Shown: piece by piece, positions 17,131 to 25,411 of the stretch
Layout: every line of letters starts with the position of its first letter
How positions within the stretch are numbered: position 1 is the first letter of the stretch
From: Paenibacillus dendrobii
GTDB lineage: Bacteria; Bacillota; Bacilli; Paenibacillales; Paenibacillaceae
Assembly: GCF_009807035.1 (NCBI RefSeq)
Contig: NZ_WUBI01000002.1
Span: 310,001-374,000, forward strand
Reading direction: 5' to 3'
Length of the DNA: 64,000 nucleotides
Made by a program: the position numbers and the translations under genes
Notes under the pieces: model-generated
Database searches by the model: none
What the model was told of the DNA's origin: nothing
Seen by the model: only the letters and a program-made list of their open reading frames with translations

Positions 17131-17721
17131 GTGAATAGAGGACGGATTACCGTAATTACGGGACCCATGTTTAGTGAAAAATCAGGTGAACTGATCCGCA
17201 GATGCCAAAAACTGGTGCAGTATGGACGGAAAAAGCTGGTCGCCTATAAGCCGGCGGAAGACCAGCGTTATGCCAAGGACGAAATTGTCAGCCGGATCGG
17301 TTATCGTCTGCCTGCCATTTCCATTCCTAAGCATCTCACGGATGAGCTTGTGGCTAACATAATCAAAGAGACTGCCGATGCGGACGTTGTTGCCTTCGAC
17401 GAGGTGCAGTTTTTTAACAAGCCCATCCTCGGTCTCGTGGAAGAGCTGGCATACCGGGGCAAACATGTGATTGTTGATGGCTTGAATATGGATTATAGAG
17501 GCAAAGAGTTCGGTTTTATCGGCGGACTGCTGGCTATGGCCGATGACATTCAGCAGCTGACCGCCTTTTGTGCGGTTTGCGGAAGCCCCGAGGCCGTCTT
17601 TACGCAGCGGATCGTGAATGGCAAGCCCGCACCGCATGGCTCGATTATTCTGATCGGAGATTCAGATGATTATGAGCCCCGCTGCCGGAACTGCTTTGTT
17701 CCTCCCCACAAAGTTCAATAA
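17131..17721 (+). CDS. tdk: Thymidine kinase (type II), P-loop glycine replaced
   Basis: A 196-residue TK1-type kinase that phosphorylates thymidine with ATP. The family frame is clear: catalytic Glu91 in FDEVQFF (89-95), GLNMDYRG (117-124), zinc cysteines C147/C150 and C185/C188, and the substrate lasso ending IGDSDDYEPRCRNC. The Walker A segment at 11-18 is GPMFSEKS, not GPMFSGKS, and is followed by GEL rather than EEL, so Gly and Glu look swapped. Start (GTG) follows AAGGAG. Single-gene transcript with its own terminator. Activity is doubtful; a working paralog elsewhere is possible. Confidence 0.85.
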   Translation: MNRGRITVITGPMFSEKSGELIRRCQKLVQYGRKKLVAYKPAEDQRYAKDEIVSRIGYRLPAISIPKHLTDELVANIIKETADADVVAFDEVQFFNKPILGLVEELAYRGKHVIVDGLNMDYRGKEFGFIGGLLAMADDIQQLTAFCAVCGSPEAVFTQRIVNGKPAPHGSIILIGDSDDYEPRCRNCFVPPHKVQ

Positions 17722-17733
17722 TATGTGAAGCAG

Positions 17734-17773
17734 AAAAAGGAGACTCTTCATTGAGAAGAGCCCTCCTTTTTTT
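17734..17773 (+). terminator. Terminator downstream of tdk
   Basis: AAGGAGACTCTTC pairs with GAAGAGCCCTCCTT (one bulge) followed by a run of seven T. Confidence 0.8.
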
Positions 17774-18024
17774 ACTTTGCATGGATATTGGTCCGGCTCA
17801 TAAGCACTTCATTCAACAAATTCTGCGCTCTTTTACTACTTGTCGAAAATTTCATCAACTTGAGATCATATTCAATATTTTCATATAATATAAACGGTAC
17901 ATCATTTCCCAGAAATGAACATGATAAATCACTCAAAAACAACTCTTTTACAATGAAAGTTCCGATTTTTCCAATAAATTTGATGTTGACACTCTCATAG
18001 GGAAAGCGTAAACTCGTGTTTTGT
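17772..18024 (-). other. Possible gene remnant or startless ORF in a 354-nt gap
   Basis: The stretch 17722-18075 holds the tdk terminator, the promoter of the cupredoxin gene and little else. On the minus strand one frame stays open for about 84 codons and reads like protein (FIGKIGTFIVKEL, FLGNDVPFILYENIEYDL, SKRAQNLLNEVLMSRTN), stopping at TAA 17772-17774. It has no ATG or GTG and no ribosome site; the only starts are TTGs near 17936-17942. It is more AT-rich than its neighbours. No family recognised. Confidence 0.25.
17986..18014 (+). promoter_or_regulatory. Promoter of the cupredoxin lipoprotein gene
   Basis: TTGACA (17986-17991), 17-nt spacer, TAAACT (18009-18014), 61 nt before the ATG. 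Confidence 0.65.
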
Positions 18025-18075
18025 AACGGTTAATACTACTTAACCACATATACAAAAAGGGGAGGCACCATAGTA

Positions 18076-18465
18076 ATGAAAAAGAAATTATTTTCTCTGA
18101 TCGCAGTTGCGGCTCTTTCTGCAACTGTACTTGCTGCTTGCGGCAACGATGATTCCACTTCCAGCAGCGCATCTGATTCTTCATCTTCCGCAGGCGGAGA
18201 CACCAAAGAAATTACGGTAAACGCTAAAAGCTTTGAATTCACACCATCTGAAATCAAAGTGAAAAAAGGCGAGAAAGTAAAGCTGACTTTTAAAAATACC
18301 GATGGTGCACACGGTCTTGAAATTCCTGAGTACAATGTGAACCTGCAAAAAGACGGTACCGCTGAATTTACCGCTGACAAAGCCGGAACATTTGATTTCG
18401 ATTGCTCCGTAATGTGCGGCGCGGGACATAGCGATATGAAGGGCCAACTGATCGTAGAGGAATAA
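18076..18465 (+). CDS. Secreted cupredoxin lipoprotein with a CuA-type copper site
   Basis: A 129-residue lipoprotein. It has a signal peptide and lipobox LAAC (Cys22), a Ser/Asp-rich tether (24-42), then a single cupredoxin domain. The ligands His79 (GAHGLEI), Cys110, Cys114, His118 and Met121 reproduce the spacing of the cytochrome oxidase subunit II binuclear CuA site (C-x3-C-x3-H-x2-M). The oxidase membrane hairpin is missing and no oxidase genes are near. It is probably an extracytoplasmic electron-transfer or copper-handling protein; similar stand-alone domains are often annotated as COX2-like. Monocistronic, with its own promoter and terminator. Confidence 0.85.
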   Translation: MKKKLFSLIAVAALSATVLAACGNDDSTSSSASDSSSSAGGDTKEITVNAKSFEFTPSEIKVKKGEKVKLTFKNTDGAHGLEIPEYNVNLQKDGTAEFTADKAGTFDFDCSVMCGAGHSDMKGQLIVEE

Positions 18466-18497
18466 TCCATATATTTGCTATATATCTTTTATTCAGC

Positions 18498-18537
18498 AAA
18501 AAAACTCTTCAACTGATATCAGTTGAAGAGTTTTTTT
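18498..18537. terminator. Perfectly palindromic bidirectional terminator
   Basis: A 40-nt perfect palindrome, A7-CTCTTCAACTGATATCAGTTGAAGAG-T7 in pattern, serves the cupredoxin gene and the convergent DUF3006 gene, whose stop lies at its right edge. Confidence 0.92.
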
Positions 18538-18757
18538 AATCTTCCCACACATCATCCATCATTTTTTTGATTTCACTGCTGCGATCCTTTGTTAATATGG
18601 CATTGGGAATCCACTCTGTTCCGTTCCATTCCACCACGTCTCCGCGCTTCACCCTGGAATCGACTTTCGACTTGGGAATCGCTTCTACGTTGCCGTCAAT
18701 TTCGATTTTGCAATAATCATCTTCGAATCCCTCGACATAACCCATATTTCCTTTCAC
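18536..18757 (-). CDS. DUF3006 family small protein
   Basis: A 73-residue acidic beta-strand protein: YVEGFEDDYCKIEIDG, EAIPKSKV, RGDVVEW. This is the DUF3006 pattern (small barrel-like domain). Such genes commonly sit next to ComEC-like MBL-fold hydrolases, as here. I place the start at GTG 18755-18757 because AAAGG is only 3 nt from the upstream GTG at 18764-18766. Cytoplasmic; the partner is presumably linked to the upstream hydrolase. Function unknown. Confidence 0.78.
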   Translation of the reverse strand: MKGNMGYVEGFEDDYCKIEIDGNVEAIPKSKVDSRVKRGDVVEWNGTEWIPNAILTKDRSSEIKKMMDDVWED

Positions 18758-18766
18758 ATGCGCCAC

Positions 18767-19651
18767 TCACCTTTCCGTGACAATATGAATTGATTTCCCA
18801 TCCGTTGTAATCTCAATGGTTCCCTGCTTGTCATTACGGTAAACCTCGACACCCTGCTTCTGTAAACGGTTCAAAATCGCGCTCTTCGGGTGACCATACT
18901 TATTGTCTTTCCCTACCTGTATCACGGCATATTTCGGATTGACTTGCTTCAAAAAATTCAATGTCGTGGATGAATTGGAGCCATGGTGACCAACTAGCAT
19001 AACGTCTGCCTGGAGATCAGCTCCAGAGGCCAGCATCGCTTTTTCGCTTTCAGCTTCAGCATCCCCTGTCAGTAGAAAAGAATGACGACCATAAGTCACT
19101 TTTACAACAGCACTCATATTATTGGTATCCTCATAAGTGCCCTTAGGAGCCAGCATATCCACATGAACCTGATCATCCAAATCCCATGATAAACCCGCTT
19201 TGGCCGTTTTAACCTTGAGACCTTTATTTTTGATCGAATTCAGCAAGGATTCAAAGGTTTTCGTATTGGACTGCACCTTCGGCATATATATCGTTTCAAC
19301 CGGGATTTGATCAATAACCTTATCAAGCCCTCCGATATGATCTGCATCCGGATGCGTACCAATGACCACATCAAGCTTAGAAATATGATACTTTTTCATA
19401 TAATCCAGCATCGTTTGTTCTTTGTCGTTGTTACCAGCGTCGATCAGCATCGTTTTTCCAGAGGGAGTGACGAGCAGCTGTGAAGCCCCTTGTCCCACAT
19501 CGAGAAAATAAACCTTTAACTTCTGTCCATCCGCGGGCTCCGTTGTTCCCGAATCCGCCATTTCGCCGATGCTGCAGCCTGCAACCACCAGCATAAGCAG
19601 GGCTGCGAGCATGGAAACAATCATGGTGTATGTACTCTTAGATGTTTTCAT
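18767..19651 (-). CDS. Secreted ComEC/Rec2-like MBL-fold hydrolase (lipoprotein)
   Basis: A 294-residue protein with signal peptide and lipobox VAGC (Cys26), then a metallo-beta-lactamase fold. Features are LDVGQGASQLL (49-60), MLIDAG, the metal motif THPDADHIGG (His100, Asp102, Asp104, His105), LTGDAEAESE and the late LVGHHGSNSS. This arrangement matches the hydrolase domain at the end of ComEC, which in stand-alone secreted form is thought to be a nuclease or phosphodiesterase. It is followed at once by the DUF3006 gene. Confidence 0.87.
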   Translation of the reverse strand: MKTSKSTYTMIVSMLAALLMLVVAGCSIGEMADSGTTEPADGQKLKVYFLDVGQGASQLLVTPSGKTMLIDAGNNDKEQTMLDYMKKYHISKLDVVIGTHPDADHIGGLDKVIDQIPVETIYMPKVQSNTKTFESLLNSIKNKGLKVKTAKAGLSWDLDDQVHVDMLAPKGTYEDTNNMSAVVKVTYGRHSFLLTGDAEAESEKAMLASGADLQADVMLVGHHGSNSSTTLNFLKQVNPKYAVIQVGKDNKYGHPKSAILNRLQKQGVEVYRNDKQGTIEITTDGKSIHIVTER

Positions 19652-19668
19652 AGACTTCCTTTCTTACG

Positions 19669-20520
19669 TTAAGAACGATATTCCGGGTAGAGTTCAAAGC
19701 TTGCGTCCCCGGCTTGAAACAAGCCGTTTTTAAATGAATATTTCAATGTTAAATCACCAACGAATTCAGACATACTGACCTGAACCGCAGTTTTGGCCGT
19801 TAATACTCCGTCTTCAATGGTATATTGCATCACACCACCGATGCCCGGATGGTCTCCGAGATGCTCTTTATCAGACATCAGGCTCTCGTAAGGGACGATA
19901 TAACGGCTGTCTTGCACGAGTATTTCAAGTCCTTTTGCGGTATAATTGCCGTTATACTGCTTCAAAAAGGCGGTCTCGGCATCTTCCACTGGAATCGATG
20001 ATCCTTCCGCATTATACACAAGAACATTGGATTGGTAAACTCCGGTACCGTAACCTGTGGTTAGAATAATCACGATTTCTTTGGAACCGTCTCCATCCAG
20101 ATCCTCTGCGGTTATAAGTGGTGCATAAGATGGATTCGTAACATTGTAACCCGGAATACTCCGGCTAAATGTAGGGGTCTTGATCTGAAGATGATCGTAC
20201 GTGCCTGATTCGGTCTTGTTACCTGTGATTTGGATACTCTTATCCTCAGACTCTCCCACCACAACTCCTGATATTGAATGGATGGAAACGGTATTATTTT
20301 TCTCATCCAATTGAACATCCTTGCCAAACAACTCACCAAATTCCCTTAATGGAAGCATCACGACACCGTCCACCTTCTTCGCCGCTTTGGTGGTGATGAG
20401 CTCCGTGCCGTTCAACATGATTTTTATAGGATTAGCCTTCGCGAAGGCCATAATTGATGTACCGGATAACAAAACGACAGCTGCTGCGGACGCAGCAATA
20501 ACCCATTTTTTGTAAGCCAA
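19669..20520 (-). CDS. Secreted stalk-domain (copper amine oxidase N-terminal-like) protein
   Basis: A 283-residue protein with signal peptide (to about AFA at 26-28). A single stalk domain follows (IKIMLNGTEL...GVVMLPLREFGELFGKDVQ...NNTVSIHS, about 32-85) and then a beta-rich region with the calcium-loop-like DLDGDGSKEIV, as in FG-GAP/VCBS-type repeats. Extracellular. It starts TTG behind GAGAGGAG. It lies 17 nt upstream of the MBL gene and is probably cotranscribed with it and DUF3006. Role unknown. Confidence 0.8.
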   Translation of the reverse strand: MAYKKWVIAASAAAVVLLSGTSIMAFAKANPIKIMLNGTELITTKAAKKVDGVVMLPLREFGELFGKDVQLDEKNNTVSIHSISGVVVGESEDKSIQITGNKTESGTYDHLQIKTPTFSRSIPGYNVTNPSYAPLITAEDLDGDGSKEIVIILTTGYGTGVYQSNVLVYNAEGSSIPVEDAETAFLKQYNGNYTAKGLEILVQDSRYIVPYESLMSDKEHLGDHPGIGGVMQYTIEDGVLTAKTAVQVSMSEFVGDLTLKYSFKNGLFQAGDASFELYPEYRS

Positions 20521-20671
20521 CGTGAAGCTCCTCTCTTCCAGCGTATGGCACAGCTTGTCATAAGCCCCTACCCTATCTCCATACTATGTTTTTTAGGGAT
20601 GCTTATCCAGCCAAAAGTTTGTAACTTTTACCTATGAATCTCCACATCAGATTTCACGCAACGTTCAGACC

Positions 20672-21181
20672 TTATTGCTCCTCGTTTGGGACCAAACTAT
20701 TCTTGATATCTTCAAATGATACCGGTTTGTAATCCCAGTGCTCCACACTCACATTAAAATAATGCTGGCCTTCATACTTTTGACCATGGATATGACCATG
20801 GATATTTACATATGGCATATGTTTGTTCATATAAATCGGTTCATGGGACAAAATGAAAAAGGATTGATAAATAATGGGGTATTCGCTCACGTCATTGAAG
20901 CCGGCATCCAGCCACCAGGCCTTGCTTCGTCCCCGGTCATGATTCCCCAGAATGAGTGACTTGGTTCCATGCATCCGCTCCACAATCGCCTTTGTCTTTT
21001 CTTTATTATAGAAGGAGAAATCCCCGAGATGAAACACCTTGTCCTCTTGTGACACCACGGCGTTCCACTGCTCAATCATATACTCATCCATTTCTGCTGC
21101 ATTAGCGAAGGGTCTGGATTCAAAATCGATAATTTTCTGATGACCAAAATGATGATCCGAGATCACAAAAACGCGGCCCAT
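20672..21181 (-). CDS. Calcineurin-like metallophosphoesterase
   Basis: A 169-residue compact phosphoesterase with all five metal motifs: SDHHFGH (8-14), LGDFSF (52-57), GNHDRG, SHEP (about 112-115) and HGHIHG. It has no extra domain, so the substrate is not evident; relatives include phosphodiesterases and phage-type phosphatases. ATG follows AAGGGAGG. Monocistronic. Confidence 0.88.
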   Translation of the reverse strand: MGRVFVISDHHFGHQKIIDFESRPFANAAEMDEYMIEQWNAVVSQEDKVFHLGDFSFYNKEKTKAIVERMHGTKSLILGNHDRGRSKAWWLDAGFNDVSEYPIIYQSFFILSHEPIYMNKHMPYVNIHGHIHGQKYEGQHYFNVSVEHWDYKPVSFEDIKNSLVPNEEQ

Positions 21182-21360
21182 TTCCCAATTCCTCCCTTAC
21201 TATTTATCCAATTATAACCTAATTGCCAACACTTTTTTCATAAATATAAGAAGTCATTGAGGTAAAAACGTTATCGAGATGCCCACATCGTGGAAAGATT
21301 GCATATAACGGATGTTTATTCTTGCAAAATACGAATGTCTAGAATTCGTGAATTGCTTAT

Positions 21361-21396
21361 AAAAAACCCTCTTTTCAGTCTGAAAAGAGGGTTTTT
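21361..21396. terminator. Terminator after the 21398-22255 gene
   Basis: AACCCTCTTTTCA pairs with TGAAAAGAGGGTT around a two-base centre, flanked by A and T runs; active for minus-strand transcription from the gene that ends at 21398. Confidence 0.88.
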
Positions 21397-21397
21397 C

Positions 21398-22255
21398 TTA
21401 CGACCTGCAATTGCCGCAGCCGGCGAACACTTTAACCGAAGCAATATTCTTGGAGAATGTTCTGCCAATCAGTGCACCTTCAAAAGATATTCTTTTTTCC
21501 TCACCAGGTTTAATCCGCTCGGGCTGAAAGGTAATACTAGATGCCGTGTTCCCGCCAATGACCTTCCCGGTTTTGTCGTAAAAATAGATCACAAAATTCA
21601 CTTTCGTAGTGTCTACGTTCTGTTCTGAATGATTCGCAAATATGGCTTCAATCTGTAGAAAGGTATTCCCTGGATCTGCATTCTTGAAATGATAACTAAG
21701 GTTTTTCGTTTCCAGGTTGGTATAGGGAGTCTCGGAATCAAAACCTTTGGACACATCCGTTACAATTTTGCTGTATCCGTAATCTTCTCGAAAGTGCAAT
21801 CTACTGAGATAATGGTTACCAGCCATTTGAACGACTTCTCCAGGTGCAAGGGTCCGAATGATCTGAATTTCATCGGAATCTATGCGTGTATCCGCCGTAT
21901 CGTATACTTCGTTATATACCCCACCGACAGTGACTGGGAAATCATGCGGATTATAAATGGTCACCGCTTGGGTCAAATACACATGTTCACTCTTCCCAGA
22001 TACGGTTTCCCCATCGTTGGTATATCCATATACACTCTCTCCCTGTTCCACAATCTCAATGGATGGCTTGACGATTGGCGGCGGCTCGGAAGGCGAACCC
22101 ACTTTAATGTCTTTTCTGCCTATCAGGAAAATCAAAGCAATGACAACCATTGCAAGTAAGAAAATATTCAGCACCCAAACCTTCGACAACTGCAATCCTC
22201 CTATGTTTTGCGAGAAACGTTTCTGCAAGTAATGATTTTTTTGCGTTCTGCTCAT
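21398..22255 (-). CDS. Membrane-anchored extracytoplasmic protein of unknown function
   Basis: A 285-residue protein: cytoplasmic basic N-terminus, one membrane helix (VWVLNIFLLAMVVIALIFLIG) and an outside beta-rich region. The last part looks like a FxLYD-type domain (FLQIEAIFANHSEQNVDTTKVNFVIYFYDKTGKVIG), and the protein ends in CGNC near the terminus. No clear family. I start at ATG 22253-22255 (MSRTQKN); an ATG 20 codons upstream is possible because neither has a strong ribosome site. Possibly a secreted modulator tethered to the membrane. Confidence 0.7.
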   Translation of the reverse strand: MSRTQKNHYLQKRFSQNIGGLQLSKVWVLNIFLLAMVVIALIFLIGRKDIKVGSPSEPPPIVKPSIEIVEQGESVYGYTNDGETVSGKSEHVYLTQAVTIYNPHDFPVTVGGVYNEVYDTADTRIDSDEIQIIRTLAPGEVVQMAGNHYLSRLHFREDYGYSKIVTDVSKGFDSETPYTNLETKNLSYHFKNADPGNTFLQIEAIFANHSEQNVDTTKVNFVIYFYDKTGKVIGGNTASSITFQPERIKPGEEKRISFEGALIGRTFSKNIASVKVFAGCGNCRS

Positions 22256-22491
22256 TATGTATTTTAGAACCTTTATTCTACCAATCCATTCATATACTAA
22301 CATATTCCAGTTCACATATACTATATCAGATGCAGCAATACGAAAGTTTTAGCACTTGAATACAATGAAGGCACATACCCGGGCAGTATAAGCCTTTCCC
22401 GGGGATGCGCCCCTTGATCTATATAGAACCCGTTGTTTATGCGCTGGCTTCAGCTATACAAAAGGTCTGGAATGAACACTCTTTCATTCAT

Positions 22492-22689
22492 TTATTTCAT
22501 GAAAAATCGTTGTTCAAGCTCTACCTCTTCAATCCATACATCCTTGATGGCAGAATCTCTGATATGCTTCCAAACCTCATAATATTCCTTGGTCATATAA
22601 AGCTTGACCCTGAATCTTTTTCCCATATCAAACTTTACTTTGTAACCTACGATCTTCTCTGACTGTGACACGGACTCCACAACTCCCAT
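22492..22689 (-). CDS. Hypothetical protein, 65 residues
   Basis: Starts MGVVESVSQSEKIVGYKV and contains KFDMGKRFRVKLYMTKEYYEVW. It is basic, with mixed beta strands and helix, and no signal peptide. The ribosome site is weak and the family unrecognised; codon use looks coding but I cannot exclude a fortuitous frame. Confidence 0.45.
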   Translation of the reverse strand: MGVVESVSQSEKIVGYKVKFDMGKRFRVKLYMTKEYYEVWKHIRDSAIKDVWIEEVELEQRFFMK

Positions 22690-22873
22690 GAAAATTTTTG
22701 ATAGGAATAGTGTAACACAGTCACCTGGTCCATTGAACCCAGAAGATCACACCAAACAATCTACGCTGTATTCAGATTCTACCCAGAACTGCTGCCCGGG
22801 CATAACTTTTAATTGAAGTTTGGTTAGAAACAACTCCTGAATCGCTCTGCTCGTAGAATTTCTTATTAAAATC

Positions 22874-22923
22874 AAAAAACCGCTGTGTATTGGATGCAAA
22901 AAGAATCCAAATACACAGCGGCT
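22874..22923 (-). terminator. Terminator downstream of spo0A
   Basis: CCGCTGTGTATTTGGAT pairs with ATCCAATACACAGCGG and is followed by TTTTTTGAT on the minus strand, 58 nt after the spo0A stop. Confidence 0.9.
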
Positions 22924-22980
22924 TGAAGTACCCAATGTTTAGCTTAGGTTATTCTTGCTATCTCAATGCCCCTAACCCTT

Positions 22981-23787
22981 TCAGGACACCTTATGCTCGA
23001 TTCTCAGCTTGTCTGCGACCATCGCGATGAACTCGCTATTGGTTGGCTTGGATTTGCTGATATTGATCGTGTAGCCGAACAGATGGCTAATGGAGTCGAT
23101 GTTGCCGCGCGTCCAGGCGACTTCGATCGCATGACGGATGGCGCGTTCCACGCGGGAAGGCGTGGTTTTGAATTTTTCGGCGATCGCCGGATACAGCGTT
23201 TTGGTGATGGCACCTAAAATTTCGATGTTATTATAGACCATGGTGATTGCTTCGCGCAGATATTGATATCCTTTAATATGCGCAGGAACACCGATTTCAT
23301 GTATGATCGAAGTGATATTGGCATCCAAATTCTTTCCTTTGGCCATCGGAACCACGTTGGATTTGATGGACGATGACATACTGACATTCCCCGCAGTTAC
23401 ACTTTGTTGGCCCACAAGCTGTCGAATTCGGCTCGCAAGAACTTCCATGTCAAACGGTTTAAGAATGTAATAAGACGCTCCAAGCTGTACAGCCCGTTGA
23501 GTGATGTTCTCTTGTCCGAAAGCAGTCAGCATGATGATTTTGGGCTGTGGTGACAAATTCATTTCACGCAACCGTTCCAGAACACCCAAGCCGTCCAGAT
23601 GTGGCATAATAATATCCAAAATCAGTACGTCCGGAATTTTTCGTGTTTCACTTATCATATTAAGTACTTCCTCGCCATTATAGGCGATTCCCGTAACCAT
23701 CATATCTTCTTGCTCCGTAATGTACTCAGCAAGCAAATTAGTGAATTCACGGTTGTCATCCGCCAACAAAACCTCGATTTTTTGCAC
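22981..23787 (-). CDS. spo0A: Sporulation master response regulator Spo0A
   Basis: A 268-residue response regulator that switches on sporulation. The receiver domain has DD at 10-11 and phosphoacceptor Asp58 ([13 protein letters not shown]). The C-terminal effector domain carries the invariant recognition region [19 protein letters not shown] and the [18 protein letters not shown] helix. GTG start behind AAGGAGG with nine-base spacing; the longer frame with MSKTIS... is rejected. Preceded by two 0A boxes, so autoregulated. Downstream of spoIVB as in all Bacillales. Confidence 0.97.
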   Translation of the reverse strand: MQKIEVLLADDNREFTNLLAEYITEQEDMMVTGIAYNGEEVLNMISETRKIPDVLILDIIMPHLDGLGVLERLREMNLSPQPKIIMLTAFGQENITQRAVQLGASYYILKPFDMEVLASRIRQLVGQQSVTAGNVSMSSSIKSNVVPMAKGKNLDANITSIIHEIGVPAHIKGYQYLREAITMVYNNIEILGAITKTLYPAIAEKFKTTPSRVERAIRHAIEVAWTRGNIDSISHLFGYTINISKSKPTNSEFIAMVADKLRIEHKVS

Positions 23788-23838
23788 TGGCTGCTTCCTC
23801 CTTAGAATCATTATCCAATTTTTTTTGTCTGAAATAGT

Positions 23839-23873
23839 TTTCGACATCCGAATTTAAATTCCTTCTGTCGAAA
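23839..23873. promoter_or_regulatory. Two opposed 0A boxes upstream of spo0A
   Basis: TTTCGACA (23839-23846; reads TGTCGAAA on the minus strand) and TGTCGAAA (23866-23873) are perfect matches to the Spo0A~P box TGNCGAA. They lie 50-90 nt before spo0A, as expected for autoregulation. Confidence 0.8.
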
Positions 23874-23956
23874 ATTATTTTTGTTTATTTTTTTTTGCAG
23901 TTGATTTATAATAAATATTTTTATTCAAAATCCTATGTATTTCTTCCTTATACGAC

Positions 23957-23990
23957 AAAAAATCTTAAGGCTCAGCTGGCCTTAAGATTT
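23957..23990 (-). terminator. Terminator overlapping the end of spoIVB
   Basis: AAATCTTAAGGC pairs with GCCTTAAGATTT and a T-run follows. The first arm is built from the last codons of spoIVB (N-L-K-A), so the stop codon lies in the loop. Confidence 0.8.
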
Positions 23991-25306
23991 GATGCGTTGT
24001 CTGTCTGTTGTGGTATTACGCCGGAATCTTGAAGCATCCATTCGATAAAGCAGCCATAGCCGGACTTCGGATCGTTAACAAACACATGGGTTACAGCACC
24101 GATGAGCTTACCATCCTGCACGATTGGGCTTCCGCTCATGCCCTGTACAATGCCGCCCGTTTTCTCGATCAGTCTTGGATCTGTAATCCGGAGCACCAAG
24201 CCCTTGGTGGCCGGAGTATCCTGTTTCGCAACGTGGACGATGTTCACCTTGAACTTCTCCACCTGCTGGCCGTCTACAACCGTCAGGATCTCTGCCGGGC
24301 CCTCCTTAACATCCTGTGCAAAAGCAACAGGGATGCCTTCTTTATAAAGGCTGTAATCCGGATTCCGATTCATTTTCCCGAAGATGCCAAAATGGGTGTT
24401 GCGCTCTATGCTGCCCAAAATTTTGCTGTCCTTCAGAAAATGGGCTCTTTTCTCCCCAGGTTCCCCATCTTGCGATTTGGATATGGAGGTTACGCTCGAC
24501 TGCAATATTTCCCCGCTGCCAACTGTAATTGGCGTCTGCGTGTTCATATCCGTAATCACATGTCCCAGAGCCCCATATACGCCTTGATCAGGGGCATAGA
24601 ACGTCAATGTTCCCACACCTGCTGCGGAGTCTCTAATGTAAAGTCCAAGTCTCCATTTCCCTTCGCTTTGGTCGTATGCAGGTGTTAACTTGGTCTTCAT
24701 GGTCTTGTCCCCGCGTTTGAACGTAATCTCCAGCGGTTGTTTGCTTTTGCCCGCATCCTCCACCACTTGAGCTACCTTGGAAATATCCTGCAGCGGCACA
24801 CCGTTCATATGCGTCATTAAATCGCCTAACTGAATGCCTGCATTTTCTCCGGGGGATACCCGGGTTGATGGATCGATATGCACCAGGTGATGACCCACCA
24901 CCAGAATGCCAGCCGATTTGACTTTAACACCAATCGTTTGTCCGCCTGGAATCACTTTAAGGCCAGGAATCACATGAATCTGTACCGTTTTAAACGGAAT
25001 TTTGCCGAACAGCTTCAGCGTCAGTTTAGCGCTTCCGCTCTGCTGTGGCTGCAGTTGCAACGGATGCTGCGGTGTGACCTTATACGTCGAGGAAGAAGAA
25101 CCATTCATTTGCAGTACATCCGGACGATCCACCGTTGCCTGTGCTCCCACCGGCATAGCCAACTGAACGGAGTTCGTGTCGCCAGCGAACATTTTGATCT
25201 CACTGGGTATGGACTTAAAACTTTGCACTGGTGCAGTGATGCATAAGAAAAACAGAAAGAAGACAATGAAAAGACCGAGCATTTTATTCCTGAGGCTGGA
25301 GTTCAA
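23972..25306 (-). CDS. spoIVB: SpoIVB peptidase (S55), sigma-K checkpoint signalling protease
   Basis: A 444-residue secreted serine protease made in the forespore. It cleaves SpoIVFA and so allows pro-sigma-K processing in the mother cell. It has an N-terminal membrane/signal helix (LGLFIVFFLFFLCITAPV) and a PDZ domain (SPGENAGIQLGDLMTHMNGVP). The S55 catalytic region follows with LGHVITD (His) and the nucleophile Ser in VQGMSGSPI. Gene order recN-spoIVB-spo0A is conserved. Confidence 0.95.
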   Translation of the reverse strand: MNSSLRNKMLGLFIVFFLFFLCITAPVQSFKSIPSEIKMFAGDTNSVQLAMPVGAQATVDRPDVLQMNGSSSSTYKVTPQHPLQLQPQQSGSAKLTLKLFGKIPFKTVQIHVIPGLKVIPGGQTIGVKVKSAGILVVGHHLVHIDPSTRVSPGENAGIQLGDLMTHMNGVPLQDISKVAQVVEDAGKSKQPLEITFKRGDKTMKTKLTPAYDQSEGKWRLGLYIRDSAAGVGTLTFYAPDQGVYGALGHVITDMNTQTPITVGSGEILQSSVTSISKSQDGEPGEKRAHFLKDSKILGSIERNTHFGIFGKMNRNPDYSLYKEGIPVAFAQDVKEGPAEILTVVDGQQVEKFKVNIVHVAKQDTPATKGLVLRITDPRLIEKTGGIVQGMSGSPIVQDGKLIGAVTHVFVNDPKSGYGCFIEWMLQDSGVIPQQTDNASNLKAS

Positions 25307-25411
25307 TGGCTGTCACGCTCCCTTTTGCTTCTTTCGCTTGACGAAAAAGGTGGTCGCCAATTGCGTACCTTTAAGATTACCCTGCCTCCAGGCTTTTATT
25401 ACTGTCAATCA

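Noticed and set aside
17788-18000. 70-codon plus-strand frame in the tdk-cupredoxin gap
   Set aside because: No ribosome site, ends inside the cupredoxin promoter, low-complexity translation; the opposite strand reads better.
22747-22935. 62-codon minus-strand frame
   Set aside because: It runs through the spo0A terminator hairpin and lacks a ribosome site; the hairpin explains the sequence.
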